A DNA stretch of 64,000 nt from Acinetobacter schindleri CIP 107287 (GTDB taxonomy: Bacteria > Pseudomonadota > Gammaproteobacteria > Pseudomonadales > Moraxellaceae), in the NCBI RefSeq assembly GCF_000368625.1, contig NZ_KB849575.1, positions 301,192 through 365,191 on the forward strand. Reading direction: 5' to 3'. A model generated the notes under the pieces. That model saw nothing but the letters and a program-made list of their open reading frames with translations. It did not search any database and was not told where the DNA came from. Positions 1-8,364 of the stretch are shown piece by piece; the first letter of the stretch is position 1, and each line of letters starts with the position of its first letter. The position numbers were made by a program, and so were the translations under genes.

Positions 1-278
1 ATCTTGCGCTTTACATACCATTCCAGACCAAAAGTACGGATCAGGTAGTACAGCACGACACACACCAGTGCCACCCAGCAAAAAATCGTAGAATAGTTCT
101 TGAGCATGATAATGCCCAGAATAGAAAGTGCCACAACTGCACCCATGATCAGCCAGGCTTTCATGCCAATTTTATTGGTACTGCGCCAGATCATTAGCTG
201 AGCATGACGTTGTTCCTGTTCTGTCACTTCATAGTTCACAGGCTGTAGGGTATAGGCGTATAAATTTTTCGCGGTCAT
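1..278 (-). CDS. Unknown two-helix membrane protein, cut off by the window edge
   Basis: The reading frame starts at an ATG at 278 and runs off the window, so only the first 92 residues are visible. They show a short charged N-terminal part with a run of Glu and Gln near residues 17-27, then two hydrophobic segments at about 41-59 and 62-80, followed by a basic stretch. I do not recognise the family. The gene lies downstream of the yccS-like gene on the same strand with about 85 bases between them, so co-transcription is possible. No good ribosome binding site is seen before the ATG. The missing C-terminal part would decide the family. Confidence 0.6.
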   Translation of the reverse strand, partial: MTAKNLYAYTLQPVNYEVTEQEQRHAQLMIWRSTNKIGMKAWLIMGAVVALSILGIIMLKNYSTIFCWVALVCVVLYYLIRTFGLEWYVKRK

Positions 279-363
279 AGTGAAATTTACAAATTTAAAA
301 CTGCAAAAAGTTTAGCATTATTTGTACCAATTCAGTGAGTATATTGTTCCAAAATCAGTCAAA

Positions 364-2538
364 TTATAATGAGGCTAATTCGGTTGCCTGTTCATCACGT
401 TCATGGCTTAAACCTTGCTTTAACTGACTGAGTTGATTCAAGATACTGAACATTAAGGACAGTTGCTGCAAAATGATCAGGGATTTCTGGTCTTCATCCT
501 GCTGGTGTGACAGGCGTTGACGAATATTGTGGATCATATTCTGTGCACTAAGATCGGGCACTTCATCGGCCAGTAATGCTCCACGAATGTCTTCAAGCGC
601 TTGATCTAGCAGGCTTAAAATTTCCTGATCTTCGATTTTCTCACGATGTGCACCTAGCGCAGCAATATAGCTGATCAGGGTATGATTCAGACAAAGAAAT
701 TCGAAAGCCTGGCTCTTTTGCAAAGGATCAAAATCGGGCTCAGTCGCCAAGGTCGAAATCAGGGAGGCAACTTCAGCATCGGTATTATGTGCAGCGCGAC
801 GCACGATCCGGTAACGCAGACCATTGTTACGCCCAGTTTTATACTGTTCAATCACTTCGCTAAGATAATCGACCTCAGCATTTAAAGAACGTTTGATTGA
901 ACGCGGCAGACGGCGGAATTTCCAGTCAGGGAAGATAAAGCTCACCCCGAACCAGGCAATCGCACAGCCAATGAGGGTATCAATCATCCGTGGCAATGCT
1001 GCGGAAAAGCCCACGCCATCCAGGTTAAAGTTAATCAAAGCCAGAATGGTGATGAAGGCTGTAGCTTGCGCATACTGCTTGCTGCGTAATTCAAAGAACA
1101 GCACGCCACTCAGGATCAGAAGCAATAATTGACCTTCGATTGAAGGGACAAAATACAGAACGGCAAAGCCCAGGCTAATCCCAATCAATGTGCCGACTAT
1201 CCGCAGGCGTAAACGGCGCTTGGTGGCATTAAAGTTGGGCTGACTCACGAACAGGGCAGTCAGCAGAATCCAGTATCCATATTCGATATTGGTCAGCTGT
1301 ACAAAGATATAAGAAATCAGCAGTACAATTGACAAACGCACCGCATGACGGAACAGCACGGATTCCGGGGTCAGATGCTGTTTGATCCTGATCCGGATAT
1401 CTTCCCAGCCTTTTAAGTCGTCATCTTTGAGCTGGTTTTCAATATGTTTGGCACGCTCGAACTTAATATTGCGTTCGGTTTCCAGGTTACGTAACTGGGC
1501 ATCAATCGATTTTAAGTTCTGATACAGAGAAAATAGTGCATTGATCCAGACTTCATCATACTGCTGTTCCTGACGTAACTTATCCAGCGAATAGCGCAGG
1601 TTCTTAAAGGCATGTTTAAAACGCGAATTATGCTGGTATGTTTTGCGCTGAAGGATACTTTCGCTCAGGTCCTTACAGGCTTTGCCCTGAATCGACAAAA
1701 TGCGCTGAAAGCGGAACAGAATATCGCTATGCTCAAAAATCTTTGCCAGTTTCTGATAATCAATATGCGCTGAGTCCGCCCGCTCATGAATGTCTTGGGC
1801 AATAAAATAATATTGCAGGCTGCGACGGGTGTCTTTCTGTCCTCGATCTCCCTTGAGTCGGGTCAGTAAAGCAGCTTTCATATCATTAAAAATCGCAATT
1901 AATTTGCCATTTTCAAGTGAAAGTTCAATCATGCTTTGCTGATAACTACTCGATGTCATATCAACATCAAATAGATTCGATTTAGCATAAAGAAAGTTAC
2001 CGAGCGACGAATAGCATTTGGCCAGATTATCTTGTGCCAGACGCGCAGGGAACAGCAGGAAACTGATTGTAGATAACAGGCCATACCACATGGCTCCAAT
2101 AACCAGCAGGCCTGCCTGGGTGTACCAGTTATCAAATAATTCTACCCCGAGCATGGAGTAGACCGAGATCACCAGACAGCCATATGAAATCGTAGCATAA
2201 CGCCGTCCCAGTGAGCCGAGCAGAATTAAGCCAATACAGGACACGATGAGTGCCAAGGCGAACAGGATCGGATAAGGAAATAATAGATAAACGGCAGAGG
2301 CTGTAATAAAGAAGCCAATATAGGTATAGAGGAGATTCAGAATCCGGACCGAGAAGCGGTCGTCAATATCGCTTAAACCTGCTGCCACCACGCCCAAGGT
2401 CAGTGGAATGGTCATTAACTGCTGACCCATCAGATAAGGCACAAAGGCAGTTCCTGCAAAGGCAATGATCATCCGCAGATTATACATAAAGGTCGTATTG
2501 CCGGTGGTTTGCTTGAAACGAGTGAGCCAGGATTTCAA
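364..2538 (-). CDS. yccS: FUSC family inner membrane protein, YccS-like
   Basis: This is a large inner membrane protein of the YccS/YhfK branch of the FUSC superfamily. Its substrate is unknown; relatives include aromatic acid exporters such as AaeB. Two hydrophobic blocks, at about residues 20-170 and 400-540, each contain several helices. A long soluble part with predicted helical character separates them, and a cytoplasmic C-terminal domain follows. I chose the TTG at 2538 because GAAGGA stands 6-7 bases upstream and the protein then begins MKSWLTRFKQ (724 residues). A longer frame opens at 2625 with a hydrophobic leader and no ribosome binding site. The gene is divergent from the exporter gene at 2689. 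Confidence 0.85.
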   Translation of the reverse strand: MKSWLTRFKQTTGNTTFMYNLRMIIAFAGTAFVPYLMGQQLMTIPLTLGVVAAGLSDIDDRFSVRILNLLYTYIGFFITASAVYLLFPYPILFALALIVSCIGLILLGSLGRRYATISYGCLVISVYSMLGVELFDNWYTQAGLLVIGAMWYGLLSTISFLLFPARLAQDNLAKCYSSLGNFLYAKSNLFDVDMTSSSYQQSMIELSLENGKLIAIFNDMKAALLTRLKGDRGQKDTRRSLQYYFIAQDIHERADSAHIDYQKLAKIFEHSDILFRFQRILSIQGKACKDLSESILQRKTYQHNSRFKHAFKNLRYSLDKLRQEQQYDEVWINALFSLYQNLKSIDAQLRNLETERNIKFERAKHIENQLKDDDLKGWEDIRIRIKQHLTPESVLFRHAVRLSIVLLISYIFVQLTNIEYGYWILLTALFVSQPNFNATKRRLRLRIVGTLIGISLGFAVLYFVPSIEGQLLLLILSGVLFFELRSKQYAQATAFITILALINFNLDGVGFSAALPRMIDTLIGCAIAWFGVSFIFPDWKFRRLPRSIKRSLNAEVDYLSEVIEQYKTGRNNGLRYRIVRRAAHNTDAEVASLISTLATEPDFDPLQKSQAFEFLCLNHTLISYIAALGAHREKIEDQEILSLLDQALEDIRGALLADEVPDLSAQNMIHNIRQRLSHQQDEDQKSLIILQQLSLMFSILNQLSQLKQGLSHERDEQATELASL

Positions 2539-2688
2539 GATTCGTCCTTCTATACCACTGTCTTTAGATAAAGACTTAATAAGTGTGTGAAAATTTAGCA
2601 ATAAAAATAAGTAAATTTGCTTCACAAATCATACTATGCCCTGTGTAAACTTGTCTGCACAGCGCTCATTTAAATTCTAAATATCATT

Positions 2689-3897
2689 ATGTCGACAACA
2701 ACGACCAATAAAAACTATGCCATGTCCTGGATCATATTACTGGCATCCCTCACGGCACTTGGCCCGCTTTCTATTGATATGTATCTGTCGGCATTGCCAC
2801 AAATGGCTGATGATTTTGGTGTCACTACCCAGCAGGTGGCAAACAGTTTGCCTGCCTATTTTCTGGGGCTGGCGATCGGGCAGCTGGTCTATGGTCCGGT
2901 TAGTGACCGTATCGGACGTAAACCGCCATTGTACTTTGGTTTAGCCTTATATGTAGTGGCAAGTCTGCTCTGTGTATTTGCCCAAAATGAATGGAGTCTA
3001 ATTGCCGCACGGGTGCTGCAAGCCTTAGGCGGATGTGTCGGTGTGGTAATTGCCCGTGCTGCGATCCGTGATCGCCTGGATATGCATTCAGCAGCTCAGG
3101 CTTTCGCCAGCATGATGATTGTCAGTACGATTGCTCCAATTCTAGCGCCGAGTATGGGTGCCTGGGTATTACTGGTATTTGAATGGAATATGATTTTTGT
3201 ATTGCTGATGCTGTTTGGTCTGGTGATTCTGGCATGCGTACATTTTTTCTTTAAAGAAACCCTGGAGCCAGAACGCCGTTTACAACTAAATTTTACCCAG
3301 GTCATGAGCCTGTATCAGGCAATTTTTCAGGATGAAAGTTTCAGAAAGCCGATGTTTGCTGGTTGTTTTTCCAGTGCAGTCCTGTTCTGTTATATCACCT
3401 CATCTTCAGCGATTCTGATGGATCATTTTCATTTAAACGAGCAGCAGTTTGCCTATGTCTTTGGTGGCAATGCAGTCGGGATTATGCTGTTTTCTACCTT
3501 GAATAAAAAGCTGGCACATCGGTTTGGGATTTTAAGTCGTTTAAGAATTGGAACGACCTTACAACTTGGTGGCGTAATTGCTTTGTTGGTGTTGGGGATA
3601 ATTGAGACTGAATCTCTAATTCTGGTCATTATGGCCATGTTTATGGTCGTGGCATCCATTGGTTTTACCGGACCAAATGCCATGGCAATTGCGATGTCTG
3701 AGCAAGGTACACGTGCCGGAACTGCCAGTGCCATTATGGGCAGCATGCAGTTTGCCTGTGGTCTGCTTGGCGGGATTCTACTGAACTTTATGTGGTGGAA
3801 TCCTTTATTTAATATGGCGCTGGTAATGGCGATCTTTGTTGGGATTGCGGCAGCGACCATTTATCGTCTGCAGCTGCCGTCACCTAAAGGGGATTAA
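2689..3897 (+). CDS. Bcr/CflA family multidrug efflux MFS transporter
   Basis: A 402-residue major facilitator protein with twelve predicted membrane helices. Helix 1 carries the Bcr/CflA-type sequence LGPLSIDMYLSALPQM, and motif A (GPVSDRIGRKPP, residues 69-80) lies in the loop between helices 2 and 3. Family members such as Bcr and CflA are proton-driven exporters of drugs such as bicyclomycin, chloramphenicol or florfenicol, and some move peptides. The substrate here cannot be told from sequence. The start used is the ATG at 2689; no strong ribosome binding site precedes it, and a later methionine at residue 12 is an alternative. It is divergent from yccS across a gap of about 150 bases that must hold both promoters. 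Confidence 0.9.
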   Translation: MSTTTTNKNYAMSWIILLASLTALGPLSIDMYLSALPQMADDFGVTTQQVANSLPAYFLGLAIGQLVYGPVSDRIGRKPPLYFGLALYVVASLLCVFAQNEWSLIAARVLQALGGCVGVVIARAAIRDRLDMHSAAQAFASMMIVSTIAPILAPSMGAWVLLVFEWNMIFVLLMLFGLVILACVHFFFKETLEPERRLQLNFTQVMSLYQAIFQDESFRKPMFAGCFSSAVLFCYITSSSAILMDHFHLNEQQFAYVFGGNAVGIMLFSTLNKKLAHRFGILSRLRIGTTLQLGGVIALLVLGIIETESLILVIMAMFMVVASIGFTGPNAMAIAMSEQGTRAGTASAIMGSMQFACGLLGGILLNFMWWNPLFNMALVMAIFVGIAAATIYRLQLPSPKGD

Positions 3898-3945
3898 ACG
3901 CAGGGACGGCATAACTGCCCGGGATAAGCTTACAAGTTCAGGCGA

Positions 3946-4653
3946 TTAGTCATTTAAAAAGACAGCAAAGTCCTCAACCGGCACACGTGGTGTAATGAAA
4001 GTATTTACAATATCCTCCGGATCTGCATAGCCGAGTGCTATGCCGCAGACCAGTTCTTCATCTTCGGGGGCGCCCACCACGTCTAGCACAATAGGATGAA
4101 AATGGTTCCAGGCTGCCTGCGGGCAAGTATCTAATCCACGTGCTTTAGCTGCCAGCATCACGTTCTGGATCATCATGGAAATATCCATTTTCGAGCCAAT
4201 GCCTAATGATTTGTGTACAGTAAAAAATAAACCTACTGGGGCATCAAACAGCTGGAAATTACGCAACTGCTGGCGTGCCATTTTCTCTTTTTCGCCTTTC
4301 TGAATATTCAGCAAGCCATACAGTCCCCAGCCATTTTCACGGCGACGGTCAATAAAAGGTGAAAGCCATTGTTCCGGATAATAAGAGAAAGTTTCTTTAT
4401 ATTGCTCAGCCAGTTTTGGATTCTGATAAATTTCCATTTGTGCCTGACATACTTTCTCGACCAGTTCATCGCGTTTTTTACCTGTAAGTACATAGACTTT
4501 CCAGGGCTGGGTATTGGTACCGGAAGGTGCGCGACTGGCAACCGTTAAAATATCTTTCAAGGTATTTTGATCTACAGGCGTATTCAGAAAAGCACGAACT
4601 GAATGACGGGAAGTGATGGTTTGATCCACAGCATTGACGATTGTTTGATCCAT
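3946..4653 (-). CDS. Nitroreductase family flavoprotein
   Basis: A 235-residue FMN-dependent oxidoreductase of the nitroreductase superfamily. The N-terminal flavin-binding signature is clear: SRHSVRAF at residues 15-22, then APSGTNTQPW at 42-51. The C-terminal part has a GIALGYADPED stretch typical of the family. Members reduce nitroaromatics, quinones or unsaturated carbonyls with NAD(P)H; the physiological substrate is not predictable. It is transcribed convergently to the upstream exporter gene, with 48 bases between the stops. The ATG at 4653 begins the conserved region closely enough to be the true start, though the purine-rich AAGGAA lies about 12 bases away, farther than usual. Confidence 0.88.
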   Translation of the reverse strand: MDQTIVNAVDQTITSRHSVRAFLNTPVDQNTLKDILTVASRAPSGTNTQPWKVYVLTGKKRDELVEKVCQAQMEIYQNPKLAEQYKETFSYYPEQWLSPFIDRRRENGWGLYGLLNIQKGEKEKMARQQLRNFQLFDAPVGLFFTVHKSLGIGSKMDISMMIQNVMLAAKARGLDTCPQAAWNHFHPIVLDVVGAPEDEELVCGIALGYADPEDIVNTFITPRVPVEDFAVFLND

Positions 4654-5060
4654 ATGAATTGTTATTTCCTTGATGATAAGTTCTGACTATAAACTAAACA
4701 AATGATAGTAGCTGATGCGATGAAGTAAGTTCATCCATAAGCAAAGGTTAAACTAAAAATATTGGTTTTTAGGAATTAATCAATACTTCATATCTCTAAA
4801 ACATGCAGCTGCACCTCTTATTCTTGGCTAAATCCAATATTAGCTATCTATAAATTAATTTTTTCTTAAATATCTTGTGATTAAGATAAATAAAACTTTC
4901 ATAAAAATGTTGTATAAGCAATATAGACTACAATAATCCTAATAAAATAGATCGAAGCTTCAATGAATCTCCATTAAATATGCGGTATTTATAATGAATT
5001 GTTAAAACTTTAAAATAAGGAAAGATAGATCAAAAAAATATCTATTTATGAATTATTTTT

Positions 5061-5136
5061 ATGAAAAGTCGAGCTATTGTTAATAAAAAACAATAATACA
5101 GTGCATTAAGACACCGCATAATGTCCGACTTTTCAT
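5061..5136. repeat. Nested inverted repeat (11-base outer arms, 7-base inner arms)
   Basis: ATGAAAAGTCG at 5061-5071 is perfectly complementary to CGACTTTTCAT at 5126-5136. Inside the left half, TATTGTT and AACAATA form a second hairpin. No target-site duplication is visible outside the arms and no coding frame is inside. It could be a structured RNA, a regulator target or a relic of a very small mobile element; none is proven. Confidence 0.45.
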
Positions 5137-5360
5137 CTGAAGGTTCATTCTAAACATTCTGAACGGATCGTAAATATAAAAAACTGTGGTTATCGCGGTA
5201 TTTCTGTAGCGTATCTGTGGGTTTGGAATGAATTTAAAAATATTGTGCTTCGAGATCCTGCAGGATGATGAAGCTTTTATCTCATCTTTCGATGCAGAAC
5301 CGACTGTTTAACAGCCTCAAGATTTCGCACATTGTATTTTTAAGATGGTCTTAGGGTTAT

Positions 5361-5381
5361 ATGCAATCTGCCAGATTGCAT
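5361..5381. promoter_or_regulatory. Inverted repeat upstream of gltS, possible operator
   Basis: ATGCAATCT and AGATTGCAT are perfect 9-base arms around GCC. There is no T-run after either arm, so it is not an intrinsic terminator. Its place 163 bases before gltS fits a regulator site, but this is inference only. Confidence 0.3.
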
Positions 5382-5543
5382 TAACGAATTTGAATCAGGT
5401 GCTGAATTGTTTTGTTTTTCTAAAAGAGATTACTGTCCGTGTTGACTGATATAGGGTAGGGAGGTGGACATCATCCACTAAACTTAAGTCAAAAGATTAC
5501 TTTTAGAACAACAAAAATTCAGAATCATCTTGGGCAAATAATT

Positions 5544-6782
5544 ATGGATTTTACTTTTAACGCATTTTATACCTTGATTGCTGCAGTGATTGTCTTATTG
5601 CTCGGTCGTTTCCTGGTCAATAAAATCGATTTTCTAAAGCGCTATAACATTCCAGAGCCTGTTGCAGGCGGTCTGGTTGCAGCGATTATCTCCCTGATCA
5701 TCCACAGCTTGTGGGGTTACAGTATTACCACAAGCGCAGAATTGCAGACCAGTTTTATGCTGATCTTCTTCGCATCGATTGGTTTGAGTGCAAACTTTGC
5801 CAAGCTGCGTGAAGGTGGTATTGGTCTGGTGATCTTCCTGATCGCAGTTTCAGTGTTCATCATAGTACAGAACACTGTCGGTATGACGTTGGCTAGCCTG
5901 TTGGGTATTGATCCACTGATTGGTCTGATTGCAGGTTCAATTACACTCACTGGCGGTCACGGTACGGCAGGTGCATGGGGCGAGATTATGGAAACGCAAC
6001 ATGGTATCCAGGGTGCCCTGGTGATTGGTATGGCCAGTGCGACTTTCGGTCTGATCATTGGCGGTATCATCGGTGGTCCTTTGGCGAAAATGCTGATTAA
6101 CCGCTATGAATTAGCCACTCCACGTACTGCGGCTCAGGTTGAAAAACGTGATAATACTCCGCTAGATGTGAATTCAACTGAATACATTCCATTTGAATAT
6201 CCACACCGCGTACGCCTGATTACCGCAGATAATGCGATTACTACACTAGGTCTGTTTGCAGGCTGTCTGGCATTTGCAGAATTTATGACCGGTTTCAGTA
6301 AAGGTACTGCATTTGAACTGCCAACCTTCGTTTGGGCGCTGGCAGGTGGTGTAATCCTGCGTAACGTACTTGAAGGTGTGTTTAAGGTTAAGGTCTTTGA
6401 CCGCGCGATTGATGTATTTGGTAATGCTTCATTGTCACTTTATCTGGCAATGGCATTGTTATCTCTGAAATTATGGCAATTAGCCGACCTTGCGGGCCCA
6501 CTGATGGTGATCCTCGGTGCACAGACTATTACCATGGCACTGTACGCAGCATTTATAACCTTCCGTGTCATGGGCAAAAACTATGATGCGGCTGTCCTGG
6601 CAGCAGGTCACTGTGGTTTCGGTATGGGGGCAACACCGACGGCAGTTGCAAACATGCAGGCCATTACCAATATGTACGGTGCATCACATAAAGCCTTCCT
6701 GATTGTACCGCTCTGTGGTGCATTCTTCGTAGACTTGATCAATGCCACTGTGATTCAGGTAATTCTGAAATTCTTTGTGTAA
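5544..6782 (+). CDS. gltS: Sodium/glutamate symporter GltS
   Basis: A 412-residue inner membrane symporter that takes up glutamate with sodium. The two inverted halves of the ESS family fold are visible, each with its glycine-rich re-entrant signature: GGHGTAGAWG near residues 137-146 and GHCGFGMGATPTAVANM in the C-terminal half. The length is normal for GltS (about 400). The ATG at 5544 begins directly with the first helix. The gene is followed after 55 bases by an AGCS-family symporter on the same strand, which suggests a joint role in sodium-coupled amino acid uptake. The long AT-rich upstream region suggests several regulatory inputs. Confidence 0.95.
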   Translation: MDFTFNAFYTLIAAVIVLLLGRFLVNKIDFLKRYNIPEPVAGGLVAAIISLIIHSLWGYSITTSAELQTSFMLIFFASIGLSANFAKLREGGIGLVIFLIAVSVFIIVQNTVGMTLASLLGIDPLIGLIAGSITLTGGHGTAGAWGEIMETQHGIQGALVIGMASATFGLIIGGIIGGPLAKMLINRYELATPRTAAQVEKRDNTPLDVNSTEYIPFEYPHRVRLITADNAITTLGLFAGCLAFAEFMTGFSKGTAFELPTFVWALAGGVILRNVLEGVFKVKVFDRAIDVFGNASLSLYLAMALLSLKLWQLADLAGPLMVILGAQTITMALYAAFITFRVMGKNYDAAVLAAGHCGFGMGATPTAVANMQAITNMYGASHKAFLIVPLCGAFFVDLINATVIQVILKFFV

Positions 6783-6790
6783 GGATACAT

Positions 6791-6835
6791 ATGCAGAGTC
6801 ATAACAATAAATCTAAGACGGATAGAAAGGATTGA
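6791..6835 (+). CDS. Possible 14-residue leader or coupling ORF
   Basis: A tiny frame, ATG at 6791 to TGA at 6833-6835, encodes MQSHNNKSKTDRKD. It has AAGGA five bases upstream, a better ribosome binding site than many real genes here. Its stop lies two bases before the ATG of the symporter gene at 6838, so ribosomes ending here could restart on that gene. It has no run of one amino acid that would suggest attenuation. It may equally be chance. Confidence 0.25.
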   Translation: MQSHNNKSKTDRKD

Positions 6836-6837
6836 AT

Positions 6838-8313
6838 ATGAATGAACAGCTCAATGAAACCCTGCTGGGTTGGGTCAATGCCCTAAATGGTCCACTTTGG
6901 GATTTTCTGGTCGTCTTCCTGGTGGCAGTGGGTATTCTGTATACCATCATGACTGGGGCCGTACAGATTCGTCTGTTCTGGCACAGTATGAAAGTCATGA
7001 AACGCAGCCGGAATGAAACCAAGGATGAGCATGGGATTACGCCATTCCAGGCCTTTGTAACGGGTTTGGCTAGCCGTGTAGGTGTGGGTAATGTTGCTGG
7101 TGTTGCGATTGCCATTGCCATTGGTGGCCCAGGTGCCGTGTTCTGGATGTGGTTTACCGCTTTTCTGGGGATGAGTTCGGCATTTGTTGAATCTTCATTG
7201 GCACAGCTGTTCAAGATTCGTGATACCCAGAACAAGCAGTTCCGTGGTGGACCAGCGTATTACATTACGCAAGGTCTGAAACAGAAATGGTTGGGTATCC
7301 TCTTTGCTATCGCACTGATTTTGACGTACGGCTTTGTCTTTAATGCGGTGCAGGCCAATGCGATTATTGGTGCAACTTCACATGCTTGGGGCTGGGATCA
7401 AGCGAATCTGAACTTGCCATTGGGTGGTTTTGACCTTGAAGTTTCATGGTTAGGTCTATTTCTGGTCTTGATCACTGCGGTGATCATTTTCGGTGGCATC
7501 AAGCGGATTGCAAAAGTTGCTGAAAGCTTTGTGCCATTTATGGCCCTTCTCTATCTGATTGTGGCGCTTTATATTGCTGTGATCAATTACGATATACTGC
7601 CATCTATCTTCCAGCTGATCTTCACTAAAGCGTTTGAGTTTGAAGCTGCTGCAGGTGGTTTCTTCGGTGCCATGGTTTCTATGGCGATGATGATGGGTAT
7701 CAAGCGTGGCCTGTTTTCCAATGAAGCAGGGATGGGTTCTGCACCGAATGCTGCTGCTGCGTCGGATGTAAAACATCCGGTGAATCAGGGCCTGGTACAG
7801 ATGCTCGGTGTATTTGTAGATACCTTTGTGGTGTGTTCATGTACCGCGATCATTATTCTGGTGTCTGGACTGTATGAAAATGCCGGATTTGAAGGCGTAA
7901 CCCTGACCCAGATGGCACTAGAAAGCCAGATCGGTGCCTGGGGGGATGACTTCCTGGCATTGATTCTATTCCTGTTTGCATACTCTTCCATTATCGGGAA
8001 CTATGCCTATGCAGAAGGGAATGTGCAGTTCATCAATAACAATCCAGGTGTGATGATGATCTTCCGTATTCTGGTGCTGTTCATGGTGTATTTCGGTTCG
8101 ATTGCCAGCGTACCACTGATCTGGAACATGGCAGATCTGTTCATGGGCGTGATGGCAAGTATTAACCTGATTGCGATTCTGTTATTGATGCCATTTATCC
8201 TGATGCTTTTGAAAGATTATACCGGTCAGTTAAAGCGTGGGGTGAAAGAGCCAGTGTTTAAACTGGATCAACATCCTAAGTTTAAAGACAAAGTCAAATC
8301 CGATATCTGGTAA
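6838..8313 (+). CDS. AGCS family sodium:amino acid symporter (AlsT-like)
   Basis: A 491-residue sodium-coupled transporter of the alanine/glycine:cation symporter family, also known to carry glutamine in some bacteria. About ten to twelve hydrophobic helices are visible. The family signature GLASRVGVGNVAGVAIAIAI lies in the N-terminal third, and GLFSNEAGMGSAPNAAAA, another hallmark, lies in the middle. I start it at the ATG at 6838 because GAAAGGA is six bases upstream; a TTG at 6832 would abut that site and cannot use it. It follows gltS on the same strand, probably one transcript, and ends at a strong terminator. Confidence 0.93.
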   Translation: MNEQLNETLLGWVNALNGPLWDFLVVFLVAVGILYTIMTGAVQIRLFWHSMKVMKRSRNETKDEHGITPFQAFVTGLASRVGVGNVAGVAIAIAIGGPGAVFWMWFTAFLGMSSAFVESSLAQLFKIRDTQNKQFRGGPAYYITQGLKQKWLGILFAIALILTYGFVFNAVQANAIIGATSHAWGWDQANLNLPLGGFDLEVSWLGLFLVLITAVIIFGGIKRIAKVAESFVPFMALLYLIVALYIAVINYDILPSIFQLIFTKAFEFEAAAGGFFGAMVSMAMMMGIKRGLFSNEAGMGSAPNAAAASDVKHPVNQGLVQMLGVFVDTFVVCSCTAIIILVSGLYENAGFEGVTLTQMALESQIGAWGDDFLALILFLFAYSSIIGNYAYAEGNVQFINNNPGVMMIFRILVLFMVYFGSIASVPLIWNMADLFMGVMASINLIAILLLMPFILMLLKDYTGQLKRGVKEPVFKLDQHPKFKDKVKSDIW

Positions 8314-8323
8314 AACCCTATTG

Positions 8324-8353
8324 AAAAAGCCCCGAATCATTCGGGGCTTTTTT
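8324..8353. terminator. Bidirectional intrinsic terminator between symporter and chrA
   Basis: A GC-rich stem, GCCCCGAA with TTCGGGGC, around a three-base loop is flanked by A-run and T-run on the two sides, so it can stop both the rightward symporter transcript and the leftward chrA transcript. Confidence 0.92.
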
Positions 8354-8364
8354 ATTAATCCAGT

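Larger units (their letters stand above)
4654..5543. other. 890-base AT-rich gap without a supported gene
   Basis: The gap lies between two divergent genes (nitroreductase and gltS). The left part is strongly AT-rich. It holds a nested inverted repeat at 5061-5136 and a second 9-base inverted repeat at 5361-5381, described separately. A 27-codon frame at 5228-5311 has no ribosome binding site and I do not accept it. A promoter for gltS must lie in the right part, but no convincing -35/-10 pair was found. Confidence 0.6.

Noticed and set aside
3453..3860. 135-codon frame opposite the Bcr/CflA exporter
   Set aside because: Antisense shadow of a strongly conserved gene.
5111..5137. Resemblance to a XerCD pdif site
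   Set aside because: ACACCGCATAA is close to a XerC half, but the XerD half is not recognisable.
5228..5311. 27-codon frame in the gap before gltS
   Set aside because: No ribosome binding site and no conserved pattern; too short to support.
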